Source: Mycobacterium sp. 852002-10029_SCH5224772
Lineage (GTDB): Bacteria > Actinomycetota > Actinomycetes > Mycobacteriales > Mycobacteriaceae
DNA length: 64,000 nucleotides
Direction: 5' to 3'
NCBI RefSeq assembly: GCF_001667315.1
Contig: NZ_LZHT01000009.1
Span: 62,001 to 126,000 of the forward strand
The translations under genes and the position numbers were made by a program. Below the pieces are notes generated by a model. It saw nothing but the letters and a program-made list of their open reading frames with translations, did not search any database and was not told the origin of the DNA. Shown one piece after another: positions 52,732 to 61,597 of the stretch. Numbering within the stretch: the stretch's first letter is position 1; each line of letters opens with the position of its first letter.

Positions 52732-52951
52732 CCGCTTTCATAGCGGGCAAACGCCGCTGGTGGGGTAGCGTCGAAGGTGAGCCGTTTCGTTGTCAGCGGT
52801 ATTCCGCCGCACTGGGCGCAGAGGATACCCATGGCAATGTGATTCCTCCACTCGCCACGCGACCGCGGACGAGCGATGCCGATCTGAAGGAACAATCCGT
52901 GTATCGCACAGCGCTAACGGTGGTGTTGGTCCCGACCCGAATCGCCCGGCG
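52732..52951. other. intergenic region before the DUF5994 gene
   Basis: 220 bp. On the minus strand a short frame from ATG 52832 reads MGILCAQCGGIPLTTKRLTF with CxxC and overlaps the FadD 3' end; its ribosome site is badly spaced and I do not call it. No promoter stands out for the next gene. Confidence 0.35.
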
Positions 52952-53398
52952 ATGACGTATATGCGGGCGAGCCGACGCACAGCCGTCCCCGTCCGGCTCT
53001 CCGTAGCGCGCCAGCTAGGGGGCGACATCGACGGAGCGTGGTGGCCACGCGCAGACCGCATCACCAACGAATTGCCCGGCGTCGTCACAGCACTGACACC
53101 CCTGCTCGGCGGCATCTCCTCGGTCAACGTCAACTGGCCGCCGCTACAGCGGCCGCCCGACTTCAACTGGCACGGATGGGAACACAAGCGCCAGCATGTG
53201 ATGACGTTCATCGGCAGCGAGGCACAGGTGAACCTGTTGATCGTCCCCTACGGGACATACAGCGCTCTCGCGTTGATGGTGATGCGGCGCGCGGCCGGTC
53301 TGCCCGTCGATCCCGCGGACCGCGACAAACCTGCGTTTCTCACCGCGGGCTCGATCCTGCAGTCCGCCCGGCAACAACGCGCCGCCGACTGCCACTGA
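52952..53398 (+). CDS. DUF5994-family protein
   Basis: 148 residues. RLSVARQLGGDIDGAWWPRA and NVNWPPLQRPPDFNWHGWEHK, then a hydrophobic LLIVPYGTYSALALMVMRRA, follow the DUF5994 pattern, common in actinobacteria and often stress-induced. Start ATG 52952 (MTYMRASRRT) chosen by homology position; no good ribosome site. Function unknown. Confidence 0.65.
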   Translation: MTYMRASRRTAVPVRLSVARQLGGDIDGAWWPRADRITNELPGVVTALTPLLGGISSVNVNWPPLQRPPDFNWHGWEHKRQHVMTFIGSEAQVNLLIVPYGTYSALALMVMRRAAGLPVDPADRDKPAFLTAGSILQSARQQRAADCH

Positions 53399-53455
53399 CG
53401 CGAACCGGCTTCTGCGGCGACGCAAGGGGCGCGTAGTTTCCGAGGAAATTGGCCG

Positions 53456-53734
53456 CTAACCGTTTTCGCTGACGACAAAAACGGCGACATAACCGATCGG
53501 GATGCCGGTCCACGTTGCGATGCATTCTCGCGCGGCCAGTTCCACGGCGGCTCGACTGCTCGTGCGCGTGCCCCTGCCGATCTCGGGGACGTCGATCGTC
53601 CATCCGTCCGCGTCGCGAGTGACTTCGATGTCGAAGCACTGACCGACCATCGGACACTTCACGCGGGGCGCGACCCGCCGTCGACGGGTACTGCGCAACG
53701 CTTGTCGGCGCAGCAAAGTGGGCTGAACAGGCAT
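53456..53734 (-). CDS. small HicB-like protein
   Basis: 92 residues. The last 60 (DIEVTRDADGWTIDVPEIGR, then SSRAAVELAARECIATWTG) have the alpha/beta pattern of the HicB antitoxin partial RNase H fold. The N-terminal 28 are basic (RRQALRSTRRRRVAPRV). ATG 53734 has AGGAAAG five bases upstream. No HicA toxin gene is adjacent, so it is not a proven antitoxin. Confidence 0.55.
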   Translation of the reverse strand: MPVQPTLLRRQALRSTRRRRVAPRVKCPMVGQCFDIEVTRDADGWTIDVPEIGRGTRTSSRAAVELAARECIATWTGIPIGYVAVFVVSENG

Positions 53735-53833
53735 GGCTGCTTTCCTGAGTCGCAATCGAACCGCGGGCTAGATTAATGCGCCTCGAGACGAAAACCTAAT
53801 CGGCGGATCGCCGGCAGATGACAGCGTCGCCGA

Positions 53834-54931
53834 TCAACGCGGAACAACCGTCGACCCGTTGCCGAAGCCGGTGTGGCTGCGGATCAGGGGCAGGTCCGCC
53901 ATGGTCGCGACCCCCGCAGGTGCGGCGCAGACCACCGGCACCGCGTTGAGAACCTGCATGGCGGTCGCCACGCTCGCCGAACGTACGTGCTCCTCGATGC
54001 TTGCCGCGCGGCCGAAGCTGGCCAGGCAGAAGAAGTGGGCGCGCATCGACGGGTCGCCCTCGATGGTCAATGTCCAGCCGTGTTCGGGGGTGGGCCAATG
54101 GTCGGGATACTCTCCGCCGACCGTCCACAGCGTTTCGATCTCGACGAGGACGTCACCGCCGCGCCGTCCCGACCATCTCCATCGTTGTCCCGCCGTGGTT
54201 CCCGCGCGCAACACGTGATCGAAGATCTGGTGATCGGCCGTCGCGGGCACCGCCTCCACCGTGGCGGTGACCTCGTCGATGCCGGCGTTCAATGCGTCGG
54301 CGAGAAACCACACCTGTTCGGTGAACAGCGTGCTGTTGAACGCCAGGAACTCATTGGTCGACGGATTGATCTCTTCCATCGGTTGCCCAAACGCCATGCC
54401 GTCGAACGTGATCGAGGTGCTCTCATAGACCGACCAGTCGGCGCGCTCTTGCACCGTGATCTTGTCGATGGTGCGGCTCATCCCCGACAACGCCAGCGGC
54501 AGCACACCGGAAAGGTTGCCGGGGTTCAGGCCGCTGCCGTGCACGGTGGAGTCACCGCTCCGGCAGGCGTCGAGTATGCGCTCGGCGTCAGATGGTGCGA
54601 TCCGTCGGGGGTGAAACAAGAATGCCGTGGTGGCAACGTCTTTCCCGCTGGCTAAAAGCGCGCACACGTCGTCGATGCTGGTGCGCCGCGGTGCGTAGAG
54701 GACGCAATCCGCCTGCGTCGCCAGGATCTTGGCGACATCGGCGGAGGCGCTCACACCGATGGGGTTGCGGCCCACCAGTGCGCCGACGTCGGCTCCGTCC
54801 TTGTTGTCGGAATACACTCGGGCACCGACTATTTGGAGGTCCGGCCGGTGATCGATGATCGTCGTGATCATCTCGCGGCCGACCGCGCCGGTGCCCCACA
54901 CGATGACTTCGATGGGCGATGGATAGGTCAA
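53834..54931 (-). CDS. DapB-like NAD(P)H-dependent oxidoreductase
   Basis: 365 residues from TTG 54931, with AGAGG upstream. EVIVWGTGAVGREMITTIID is the Rossmann loop; VGARVYSDNKDGADVGALVG and ADCVLYAPRRTSIDDV, then TVHGSGLNPGNLSGVLPLAL, match the dihydrodipicolinate-reductase N-domain group in mycobacteria annotated as NADPH-dependent amine or 2,4-diaminopentanoate dehydrogenase-like. True substrate unknown. No CDS was accepted in the adjacent 53735-53833. Confidence 0.8.
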   Translation of the reverse strand: MTYPSPIEVIVWGTGAVGREMITTIIDHRPDLQIVGARVYSDNKDGADVGALVGRNPIGVSASADVAKILATQADCVLYAPRRTSIDDVCALLASGKDVATTAFLFHPRRIAPSDAERILDACRSGDSTVHGSGLNPGNLSGVLPLALSGMSRTIDKITVQERADWSVYESTSITFDGMAFGQPMEEINPSTNEFLAFNSTLFTEQVWFLADALNAGIDEVTATVEAVPATADHQIFDHVLRAGTTAGQRWRWSGRRGGDVLVEIETLWTVGGEYPDHWPTPEHGWTLTIEGDPSMRAHFFCLASFGRAASIEEHVRSASVATAMQVLNAVPVVCAAPAGVATMADLPLIRSHTGFGNGSTVVPR

Positions 54932-55084
54932 CGCGGCCTCTTCACGATGCTTCGATGTCTTTTCGACTAGGCGATGGTAACGAAGCGTCGCCGGCCAGGT
55001 TCCGAATCGCCCGGCTCCCGCGTCGTGTGATGCAGGCCACATTTGGCTGTGATATGTTGCGGGCGTCACAACCTAGGAGATTTC

Positions 55085-55300
55085 ATGGTGGGCGTGGATC
55101 GTACGAACAAAGCCATGGTCACGCCTCGTTCTGGCGCAGCCGTCAATTCGCACCGGCTGTTCATGGCGTTTCTGGCTGTCACAACATTTATCTGCGCGAT
55201 CGTCGGCGTCGTGGCGGCCGCGACCACGGGGCACGAGACCGCCGCGCTCGTCATTGCGCTCGTGGCCGGCGGGAGTTTCTTGACCGCCGCCTTCTGTTAG
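55085..55300 (+). CDS. small two-helix membrane protein
   Basis: 71 residues. Two hydrophobic helices (LFMAFLAVTTFICAIVGVVA and AALVIALVAGGSFLTAAFC) after a soluble basic N-terminus. ATG 55085 with AGGAGA. Divergent from the DapB-like gene. Unknown function. Confidence 0.65.
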   Translation: MVGVDRTNKAMVTPRSGAAVNSHRLFMAFLAVTTFICAIVGVVAAATTGHETAALVIALVAGGSFLTAAFC

Positions 55301-55340
55301 ATCCGCGACGGCGGCGGGCGCGATACGCCCTTATCTTGGG

Positions 55341-55413
55341 TGGAGCTAAGGGGACTCGAACCCCTGACCCCCACACTGCCAGTGTGGTGCGCTACCAGCT
55401 GCGCCATAGCCCC
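55341..55413 (-). tRNA. tRNA-Ala(GGC)
   Basis: 73 nt on the minus strand. Acceptor GGGGCTA pairs with TAGCTCC (one G-U); D-arm region ATGGCGCAGCTGGTAGCGC; anticodon stem-loop CCACA-CTGGCAG-TGTGG with anticodon GGC; T-arm GTCAGGGGTTCGAGTCCC. Discriminator A; CCA is not encoded (CCC follows). Confidence 0.95.
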
Positions 55414-55453
55414 AAGTCGTGCTCATCGAAGCTACACCACCGGTAACCGTCCT

Positions 55454-56731
55454 TCAAAGTTGCTGTTCAGGCAGGTTCAACGTGTGCGGAGACGGCAACG
55501 GATCGGGCTCAGGCTCGGGCACCGTGCGGGTTTCCGGCGCCACCACCCAGCCGACCGCGGCGATCAGTAGGACGACTCCGCTGATGGTGAAACCCCAACC
55601 GTAGTTCAGCCGCTCGGCGACCCACCCGAGCGTCATTGAGCCGATGATCGCGCCCAGGTCGGACATCATCTGGACTGCCGCCACCGGACTGCCCGCGCGC
55701 GCCTCGCTGCCCAGGATGTCGGCGACCGCGGCCTGCATCGGCGACATATAGATGCCCGTTACCGCACCGACCGCGACCGCCACGGCCAGAAACGTCGTCA
55801 ACGACGACGCGGCGCCCAAGAAGATGGTCGCCACACCGGACAGCGCCAGGCCCACGATCATCAACGTCCGGCGTCCCATCCGGTCGGACAGGTAGCCACT
55901 GGGGATCATGGCCAGCGCGTTGCCTCCTGCGAACGCGGCGAGCGCAATGCCGATGATGCCGACGCCGCGGCCCATGACGTCAGTGATGAACAGCGGGACC
56001 AGGGCGACGCGAAGTCCGAACGCCGACCAGCCGGTCGCGAAGTTGGCTCCCAGCGACGACCAATAGGCACGGAAGCGCAGCGCCTCTCGCATCGTCACCG
56101 TCGATCGCGTCGGCGGCCCCGGGGCGGCCAGGGCCGAATTCCGCAAGCCGTAGAACAGGACCACCGACACACCGAGCAGCGCGACGCCGTACACGATGAA
56201 TGGTGCGGTGAGCCCCCAACCGGCCGCCAGGGCGCCGACGGCCGGGCCGGCGACTGCGCCCACCATGAACGACGTGGTGAACAGGCCCGCGACCCGTCCG
56301 CGCGCATCGGGCGGGCTGATATGGATCATCAGGCCCAGTGCCGACACATAAAACATCGTCGATCCGATGCCGCTGATGACGCGGAAAACCAGCAATTGCC
56401 AGTAAGCGTGGGAAAACGCACACGCCGCGGTGGAGACAGCAACGATCAGCATGCCGCTGATGTAGATCCGCCGCTCTCCCAGCCGCTGCACCAGTTGCCC
56501 GCTTATCGGTGCAAAACACAGCCGGCTCAACGAAAAGACGGTGACCAAGAAAGTCACCGCCTTGATGCTGACTCCGAAACTGCGGGCGAAAGACGGGAGC
56601 GCCGGTGAAATGACCCCGTAACCGAGCGCGACCATGATATTTGCCCAGCTGAGGATCCAAACTTCGCGCGGCAGACGGGTCGAACGCAGCGCGCGTCCCC
56701 CCGGACGGGCAAGGCGGGGGGAAAGGGTCAC
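55454..56731 (-). CDS. MFS transporter
   Basis: 425 residues, twelve hydrophobic segments. The MFS motif A is near LVQRLGERRIYISGMLIVAV in the first half, and GYLSDRMGRRTLMIVGLALS repeats it in the second. The DHA1-type layout suggests drug or metabolite export. GTG 56731 overlaps the pgmA stop (GTGA), so it is co-transcribed with pgmA, an unusual pairing. Confidence 0.86.
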   Translation of the reverse strand: MTLSPRLARPGGRALRSTRLPREVWILSWANIMVALGYGVISPALPSFARSFGVSIKAVTFLVTVFSLSRLCFAPISGQLVQRLGERRIYISGMLIVAVSTAACAFSHAYWQLLVFRVISGIGSTMFYVSALGLMIHISPPDARGRVAGLFTTSFMVGAVAGPAVGALAAGWGLTAPFIVYGVALLGVSVVLFYGLRNSALAAPGPPTRSTVTMREALRFRAYWSSLGANFATGWSAFGLRVALVPLFITDVMGRGVGIIGIALAAFAGGNALAMIPSGYLSDRMGRRTLMIVGLALSGVATIFLGAASSLTTFLAVAVAVGAVTGIYMSPMQAAVADILGSEARAGSPVAAVQMMSDLGAIIGSMTLGWVAERLNYGWGFTISGVVLLIAAVGWVVAPETRTVPEPEPDPLPSPHTLNLPEQQL

Positions 56732-58371
56732 CCAATGACTTTATTAACTACCTCGCGCGCAGTTTCTTGCACCTCCGCTAAATGCTCGGGTCCGTTGAAA
56801 GATTCCGCATAAATTTTGTACACGTCCTCGGTTCCCGACGGTCGCGCGGCAAACCACGCGTTGGCCGTTGTCACCTTCAATCCACCCAATGCCGCGCCAT
56901 TGCCCGGCGCCGCGGTCAGCTTGGCGGTAATCGGCTCCCCCGCCACTTCCGTCGCGGTCACCTGCTCAGCGGACAGCTTGGCCAGCCGGGCCTTTTGGTC
57001 GCGGTCGGCGGGCGCGTCGACCCGCGCGTAGCACGGCGTGCCGTACGCGTCGGTCAGGTGTTGATAGCGCTGGGAGGGGCTCGACCCCGTGACGGCCAGC
57101 ATCTCCGAGGCCAGCAAGGCCAGGATGATGCCGTCCTTGTCGGTGGTCCACACCGAGCCGTCGCGCCGCAGGAACGACGCCCCGGCCGACTCCTCGCCAC
57201 CGAAGCCGATGGTGCCCTCGAGCAGGCCGTCGACGAACCACTTGAAGCCGACCGGCACTTCGATCAGCTTGCGGCCGATGCCGGCGACCACCCGATCGAT
57301 CATCGACGAACTGACCGCGGTCTTGCCGACGGCGATGCCGCCCGGCCACGACGGCCGCTGCGTGTAGAGATACTCGATGGCCACCGCCAGGTAGTGGTTC
57401 GGGTTGAGCAGGCCCGCGTCGGGGGTGACGATGCCGTGGCGGTCGGAGTCGGCGTCGTTGCCGGTCGCGATCTGGTAGCGGTCGGGGTTGTCGGAAATCG
57501 TGCGGATGAGCCCCGCCATCGCGTCCGGTGAGCTGCAGTCCATCCGGATCTTGCCATCGTGGTCGAGTGTCATGAACCGCCAGGTCGCATCGACCAGCGG
57601 ATTGATCACGGTCAGATCCAGGCGATGCCGTGTGGCGATCTCGTCCCAGTAGTCCACGCTCGCCCCGCCCAGCGGGTCGGCGCCGATCCGCACCCCGGCC
57701 GCGCGGACGGCGTCGATGTCGACCACGTTGGGCAGGTCGTCGACATAGTTGCCGAGGTAATCGTGGCGCTGCGCGGTCTGCAGCGCGCGGGCCAGCGGAA
57801 TGCGCTTGACGCGCGCCCCATCGAGCAGGATTTCGTTGGCGCGCTTGGCGATTGCGTTGGTCGCGTCGGTGTCGGCGGGGCCGCCGTTGGGCGGGTTGTA
57901 TTTGAAGCCGCCGTCCGAAGGCGGGTTGTGCGACGGTGTCACGACGATTCCGTCGGCCGGCGCGTCGGTGTGATCGCGGTTGTAGGTGAGGATGGCGTGG
58001 CTGACCGCCGGGGTCGGCGTATACCGGTCACGGGAGTCGATCATGGCCACGACATCGTTGGCGGCCAGCACCTCCAGCGCCGAGACCCAGGCCGGCTCGG
58101 AAAGGCCGTGCGTGTCCCGGCCGATGAACAACGGGCCCGTTGTGCCGTGAGCGGCGCGGTACTCGACGATGGCCTGGGTGATCGCCAGGATGTGAGCCTC
58201 GTTGAACGCCCCATTGAGCGCCGACCCCCGATGTCCCGACGTGCCGAATGCCACCTGCTGGGCGACATCGCCGGGATCGGGCTGAATCGAGTAATAGGCC
58301 GTCACCAGGTGGGGCAGATCGACAAGGTCTTCGGGCTGGGCCGGCTGACCGGCGCGAGGGTTGGCCACCAT
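56728..58371 (-). CDS. pgmA: phosphoglucomutase PgmA
   Basis: 547 residues, the length recalled for M. tuberculosis Rv3068c, and aligned throughout. QVAFGTSGHRGSAL, the phosphoserine loop VVTPSHNPPSDGGFKYNPPN, metal loop GNDADSDRHGIVTPD, GFGGEESAGAS and the C-terminal phosphate loop ARPSGTEDVYKIY. It interconverts glucose 1- and 6-phosphate in the cytosol. ATG 58371 chosen by homology; open sequence continues upstream into the crcB promoter. Confidence 0.96.
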   Translation of the reverse strand: MVANPRAGQPAQPEDLVDLPHLVTAYYSIQPDPGDVAQQVAFGTSGHRGSALNGAFNEAHILAITQAIVEYRAAHGTTGPLFIGRDTHGLSEPAWVSALEVLAANDVVAMIDSRDRYTPTPAVSHAILTYNRDHTDAPADGIVVTPSHNPPSDGGFKYNPPNGGPADTDATNAIAKRANEILLDGARVKRIPLARALQTAQRHDYLGNYVDDLPNVVDIDAVRAAGVRIGADPLGGASVDYWDEIATRHRLDLTVINPLVDATWRFMTLDHDGKIRMDCSSPDAMAGLIRTISDNPDRYQIATGNDADSDRHGIVTPDAGLLNPNHYLAVAIEYLYTQRPSWPGGIAVGKTAVSSSMIDRVVAGIGRKLIEVPVGFKWFVDGLLEGTIGFGGEESAGASFLRRDGSVWTTDKDGIILALLASEMLAVTGSSPSQRYQHLTDAYGTPCYARVDAPADRDQKARLAKLSAEQVTATEVAGEPITAKLTAAPGNGAALGGLKVTTANAWFAARPSGTEDVYKIYAESFNGPEHLAEVQETAREVVNKVIG

Positions 58372-58473
58372 GGTTCCCAATTCTGCCCGTGTCGAAGTCC
58401 CCCCGGCCTGCACCGGTCGGGACTTTCGCCATACGCTGCGTAGCGCACCGGCAAACGAAGGGAATCGACGCCA

Positions 58474-58872
58474 GTGGCGCAACGGGACTATCGCGAATTG
58501 GCCGCGGTGTTTGCCGGTGGGGCGCTGGGCTCGCTGGCCCGTGCCGCCGTGAGCACCCTGGCCGGTACCGACCCGGACCGCTGGCCGTGGCCGACGTTCA
58601 CGGTCAACATCGTCGGGGCCTTCATGGTGGGGTATTTCACCACCCGGCTGCTGGAGCGATTGCCGACGTCGAGCTATCGGCGCCCGCTGCTCGGCACCGG
58701 ATTGTGCGGCGGCTTAACCACTTTCTCCACGATGCAGCTCGAGACCGTGCGGATGATCGAGCACGGACATTGGGGGTTGGCCGCCGGCTACACCCTCATC
58801 AGCGTCGTGCTCGGCCTGCTGGCGGCGCACCTGGCCACCAAATTGGTGCGCCGGGTACGGGTGCGCCAATGA
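58474..58872 (+). CDS. crcB1: fluoride channel subunit CrcB/Fluc 1
   Basis: 132 residues, four helices. [13 protein letters not shown], the conserved [19 protein letters not shown] and [18 protein letters not shown] (with the Phe box) are Fluc hallmarks. Forms a dual-topology heterodimer with the next gene; exports fluoride. GTG 58474 with GAAGGGA upstream. No fluoride riboswitch consensus seen upstream. Confidence 0.95.
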   Translation: MAQRDYRELAAVFAGGALGSLARAAVSTLAGTDPDRWPWPTFTVNIVGAFMVGYFTTRLLERLPTSSYRRPLLGTGLCGGLTTFSTMQLETVRMIEHGHWGLAAGYTLISVVLGLLAAHLATKLVRRVRVRQ

Positions 58873-59252
58873 CCGCCACCGCGGCGACGACCGCTCTGGT
58901 CTGGGTGGGCGTCGCGCTCATCGGCGGCATCGGATCGGTGCTGCGCTTTGTCATCGACCGTGCGGTGGCGCACCGCGTTTCCCGGGCGTTTCCGTTCGGC
59001 ACCCTCGTCGTGAACGTCAGCGGCGCAGCGCTTCTCGGCTTTCTCGGGGGCCTGGCGCTGAACAGGGATGCGGCCCTGCTGGCCGGCACGGCCTTCGTCG
59101 GCGCCTACACCACGTTTTCGACCTGGATGCTGGAAACACAGCGACTCGGCGAGGAGCGCCAGCTGCGCGCCGCGTTCGCCAACATCGCCGTCAGCGTCAT
59201 GTTGGGCGAGGCAGCGGTGTTCATCGGACAGCGCATCGCCGAGCTGATCTGA
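58869..59252 (+). CDS. crcB2: fluoride channel subunit CrcB/Fluc 2
   Basis: 127 residues. [36 protein letters not shown] and [18 protein letters not shown]. Its ATG overlaps the crcB1 stop (ATGA). Paired with crcB1, the two presumably insert in opposite orientation. Confidence 0.95.
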   Translation: MTATAATTALVWVGVALIGGIGSVLRFVIDRAVAHRVSRAFPFGTLVVNVSGAALLGFLGGLALNRDAALLAGTAFVGAYTTFSTWMLETQRLGEERQLRAAFANIAVSVMLGEAAVFIGQRIAELI

Positions 59253-59870
59253 TCAAGCACGCGGAACGTCGTCGGGGGTGCGGGGCAGTACATACAGCGC
59301 CATGCGCCGATTTGCCATGTCGTGCTCGCCGAGGAATGTGCAGCCGCCACGCTCACAGAACTTGCGCGCCAACGCATTACGGTGATCGGGATCGAACATG
59401 ATTCGGCGACAATGCGGGTCGAGGGTGAAGATGCTGCCCACCAGATGCGGCAGCAGGAAACCGACGTGTCCCCGCTGGATGTAGTCCAAATCGGCGACCG
59501 CGACGTGCAAGCCCAGATCGTGCGGATCGTGGTCGTAGCGGGTGGCGATGGAATCCTTTGCTGCCCTGTACAATTCGATATACGCGCGGTCCACCGCGTC
59601 GTGCATCGCGAGGAACGGACGAGAGAAGCCGCCCTCCAGTTGCGCCCGCAGGTAGCGATGCCACCGCGTCACCGGCCAGTTGGACTCCCAGGCCTCGACC
59701 AGGTGCGGGCGACTCATCCACTCGGCGATCATCTCGGCGTCGGCGTCCGGCTCGACAAGACGCAGACCGTACGGTTCGGGCAGGTCCGGGATGGGCGGCG
59801 GCGCGACGCTGCGGATTTCCCCGGGAAGGTCGGTCAGTTCCCGCGGGAGGATGGGCTGGGCGTCGCTCAT
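59253..59870 (-). CDS. MbtK-like lysine N-acyltransferase (GNAT)
   Basis: 205 residues. Strong resemblance to recalled MbtK: PYGLRLVEPDADAEMIAEWM, SRPHLVEAWESNWPVTRWHR, QLEGGFSRPF, DPHDLGLHVAVAD, RRIMFDPDHRNALARKFCE and FLGEHDMANRRMALY. MbtK puts the acyl chain on a lysine of mycobactin. Lies far from any mycobactin core gene in this window, as MbtK also does in M. tuberculosis. No iron-regulator box seen at the start. Could be mbtK itself or a paralogue. Confidence 0.85.
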   Translation of the reverse strand: MSDAQPILPRELTDLPGEIRSVAPPPIPDLPEPYGLRLVEPDADAEMIAEWMSRPHLVEAWESNWPVTRWHRYLRAQLEGGFSRPFLAMHDAVDRAYIELYRAAKDSIATRYDHDPHDLGLHVAVADLDYIQRGHVGFLLPHLVGSIFTLDPHCRRIMFDPDHRNALARKFCERGGCTFLGEHDMANRRMALYVLPRTPDDVPRA

Positions 59871-59909
59871 TTCTCATCCGAGACTACGACGCTGCTGGCC
59901 GAACGGGGT

Positions 59910-60266
59910 TCAGTCGGCTTGAAGGAGCTTCGCCAGGACGGCCGCCTGGCTGATGTCCACAGCGCGAGTTGCGGTGACTAATGTGACCGGACCCCGCTTG
60001 GCGAGCTTGCGCAGCTCCCCCAGTGCGGCGTTGTCGCGCAGTTCCGCCTTGTAGCGCGAAGCGAATTCGTCGAATCGTTCGGGCTTGTGTTGATACCACT
60101 CGCGGAGGTCCTTCGAAGGTGCGACGTCCTTGCGCCAGATACCGACCCGCGGGTCGTCTTTGCGTACTCCGCGTGGCCAGACTCGATCGACCAGCACGCG
60201 CTGACCCTCGCCGGGGCCAACCTCGTCATAGACCCGCGCCACCTGGATTCCCCTTTGGGCGCTCAC
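59910..60266 (-). CDS. DUF488-family protein (Rv3073c type)
   Basis: 118 residues. RVYDEVGPGEGQRVLVDRVW, PRGVRKDDPRVGIWRKDVAP, SKDLREWYQHKPERFDEFAS and VTLVTATRAVDISQAAVLAK are conserved DUF488 blocks. GTG 60266 lies six bases after TACCCT with no ribosome site, so it is probably leaderless. Function unknown in the family. Confidence 0.88.
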   Translation of the reverse strand: MSAQRGIQVARVYDEVGPGEGQRVLVDRVWPRGVRKDDPRVGIWRKDVAPSKDLREWYQHKPERFDEFASRYKAELRDNAALGELRKLAKRGPVTLVTATRAVDISQAAVLAKLLQAD

Positions 60267-60306
60267 ATGTCCAGGGTAGCGAGTGGCGCTTGTCAGTGGA
60301 CTCGAT

Positions 60307-60327
60307 TAATATCGAATGTATGTTCGA
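60307..60327 (+). promoter_or_regulatory. SOS (LexA) box over the 13E12 gene promoter
   Basis: TCGAATGTATGTTCGA (60312-60327) matches the mycobacterial SOS box TCGAAC-N4-GTTCGA with one mismatch. It overlaps a -10 TAATAT (60307-60312) seven bases before ATG 60320, so the message is leaderless and LexA would block it. M. tuberculosis Rv3074 is remembered as SOS-induced. Confidence 0.75.
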
Positions 60328-61594
60328 ATCATTGGCCGCCGTCGAACCGACAGCCGACGAATCGTCGCTGATAGAGCGCATCGCCGAGTTGGAGGCGATC
60401 AAGTCCGCGGCCGCCGCGGGCCAGGCTCGTGCGGCGGCCGCCCTGGACACGGCGCGGCGAGCCACCGAAGCCGCCACCGGGGTGCCAGCCGCGCGGCGCG
60501 GACGCGGCGTGGCCAGCGAGGTCGCCCTGGCGCGTCGGGATGCGCCTGCGCGGGGCGGCCGGCATCTGGGCTTTGCCAAAGCCCTGGTGCACGAGATGCC
60601 GCACACACTGGCGGCCCTGGAATGCGGCGCCCTGTCAGAGTGGCGGGCGACGCTGATCGTGCGCGAGAGCGCCTGCCTGGACGTCGAGGACCGCCGCACC
60701 CTGGACGCGGAAATGTGTGCCGACCCGGCGAGCCTGAGCGGCATGGGCGATGCGCGAGTGGCCGCTCGCGCCAAGGCGATCGCCTACCGACTCGATCCAC
60801 ATGCCGTCGTCGAACGGGCCGCCAAGGCCGAGGATGACCGCACGGTCACCATTCGGCCCGCACCCGACACGATGACCTATGTGACCGCGTTATTGCCGGT
60901 GGCTCATGGGGTTTCGGTGTATGCGGCACTGCGCCGCGAAGCAGACACCCGCGGCGACGGGCGCCCGCGCGGACAGGTGATGGCGGACACCCTGGTGGAA
61001 AGGGTCACCGGCCGTTGCGCAACCGTCCCTACCCCGGTCGCGGTCAACCTGGTGCTGTCCGACGAAACGCTGCTGGGCAATGACAATGCGCCGGCCGACA
61101 TCTCCGGTTACGGTCCCATTCCGGCGACGGTGGCCCGCAACATGATCGGCAGCGCCGCCTCCGATCGACGTTCGCGAGCGACCCTGCGCAGGCTGTACAA
61201 GCATCCCGAAGCCGGGGCGCGGGTGGCCATGGAGTCACGAGCACGACTTTTCCCGCAGGGTCTGGCCGCCTTCATCGGGCTACGCGATCAACGCTGCCGC
61301 ACCCCCTATTGCGACGCGCCGGTCAGGCACCGCGACCACGCGCAGCCGTGGGCCGACGGTGGCCCGACCACCGCGGACAACGGTCTGGGGCTGTGCGAGC
61401 ACTGCAACTACGTCAAGGAAAACGCGCGGTGGAGGGTACGCACCAGCGTCGACGAATCCCACACTCACACAGCGGTTTTCACGACGCCGACCGGCGCAAC
61501 CTACCGGTCGACGGCCCCGCCGCGCGCCCCCACGATCACGATGAGCAAGCTCGAAGTCCGCGTCGGTGTCGCGCTCGTGCGGCATGCGGCCTAG
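60320..61594 (+). CDS. 13E12-repeat-family DUF222/HNH endonuclease protein (Rv3074 type)
   Basis: 424 residues. An N-terminal helical DUF222 region (residues 1-280) and a C-terminal HNH domain: CRTPYCDAPVRHRDHAQPWA, DGGPTTADNGLGLCEHCNYV with two Cys pairs and the H-N-H residues. 13E12 proteins are multicopy mycobacterial genes of unknown nuclease role. ATG 60320 is supported by the leaderless promoter. DNA-damage regulated through the overlapping LexA box. Confidence 0.9.
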   Translation: MFESLAAVEPTADESSLIERIAELEAIKSAAAAGQARAAAALDTARRATEAATGVPAARRGRGVASEVALARRDAPARGGRHLGFAKALVHEMPHTLAALECGALSEWRATLIVRESACLDVEDRRTLDAEMCADPASLSGMGDARVAARAKAIAYRLDPHAVVERAAKAEDDRTVTIRPAPDTMTYVTALLPVAHGVSVYAALRREADTRGDGRPRGQVMADTLVERVTGRCATVPTPVAVNLVLSDETLLGNDNAPADISGYGPIPATVARNMIGSAASDRRSRATLRRLYKHPEAGARVAMESRARLFPQGLAAFIGLRDQRCRTPYCDAPVRHRDHAQPWADGGPTTADNGLGLCEHCNYVKENARWRVRTSVDESHTHTAVFTTPTGATYRSTAPPRAPTITMSKLEVRVGVALVRHAA

Positions 61595-61597
61595 CAC

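Noticed and set aside
52710..52832. Small CxxC frame on the minus strand
   Set aside because: Overlaps the fadD 3' end, ribosome site is badly spaced and no family is recognised.
53456..53734. HicAB toxin-antitoxin system
   Set aside because: No HicA-like partner is encoded on either side.
55341..55413. tRNA-Ala as an integration site for the accessory block
   Set aside because: No repeated tRNA 3' segment, integrase or excisionase seen in the window.
58372..58473. Fluoride riboswitch upstream of crcB1
   Set aside because: None of the conserved riboswitch blocks or pairing could be found in the short leader.
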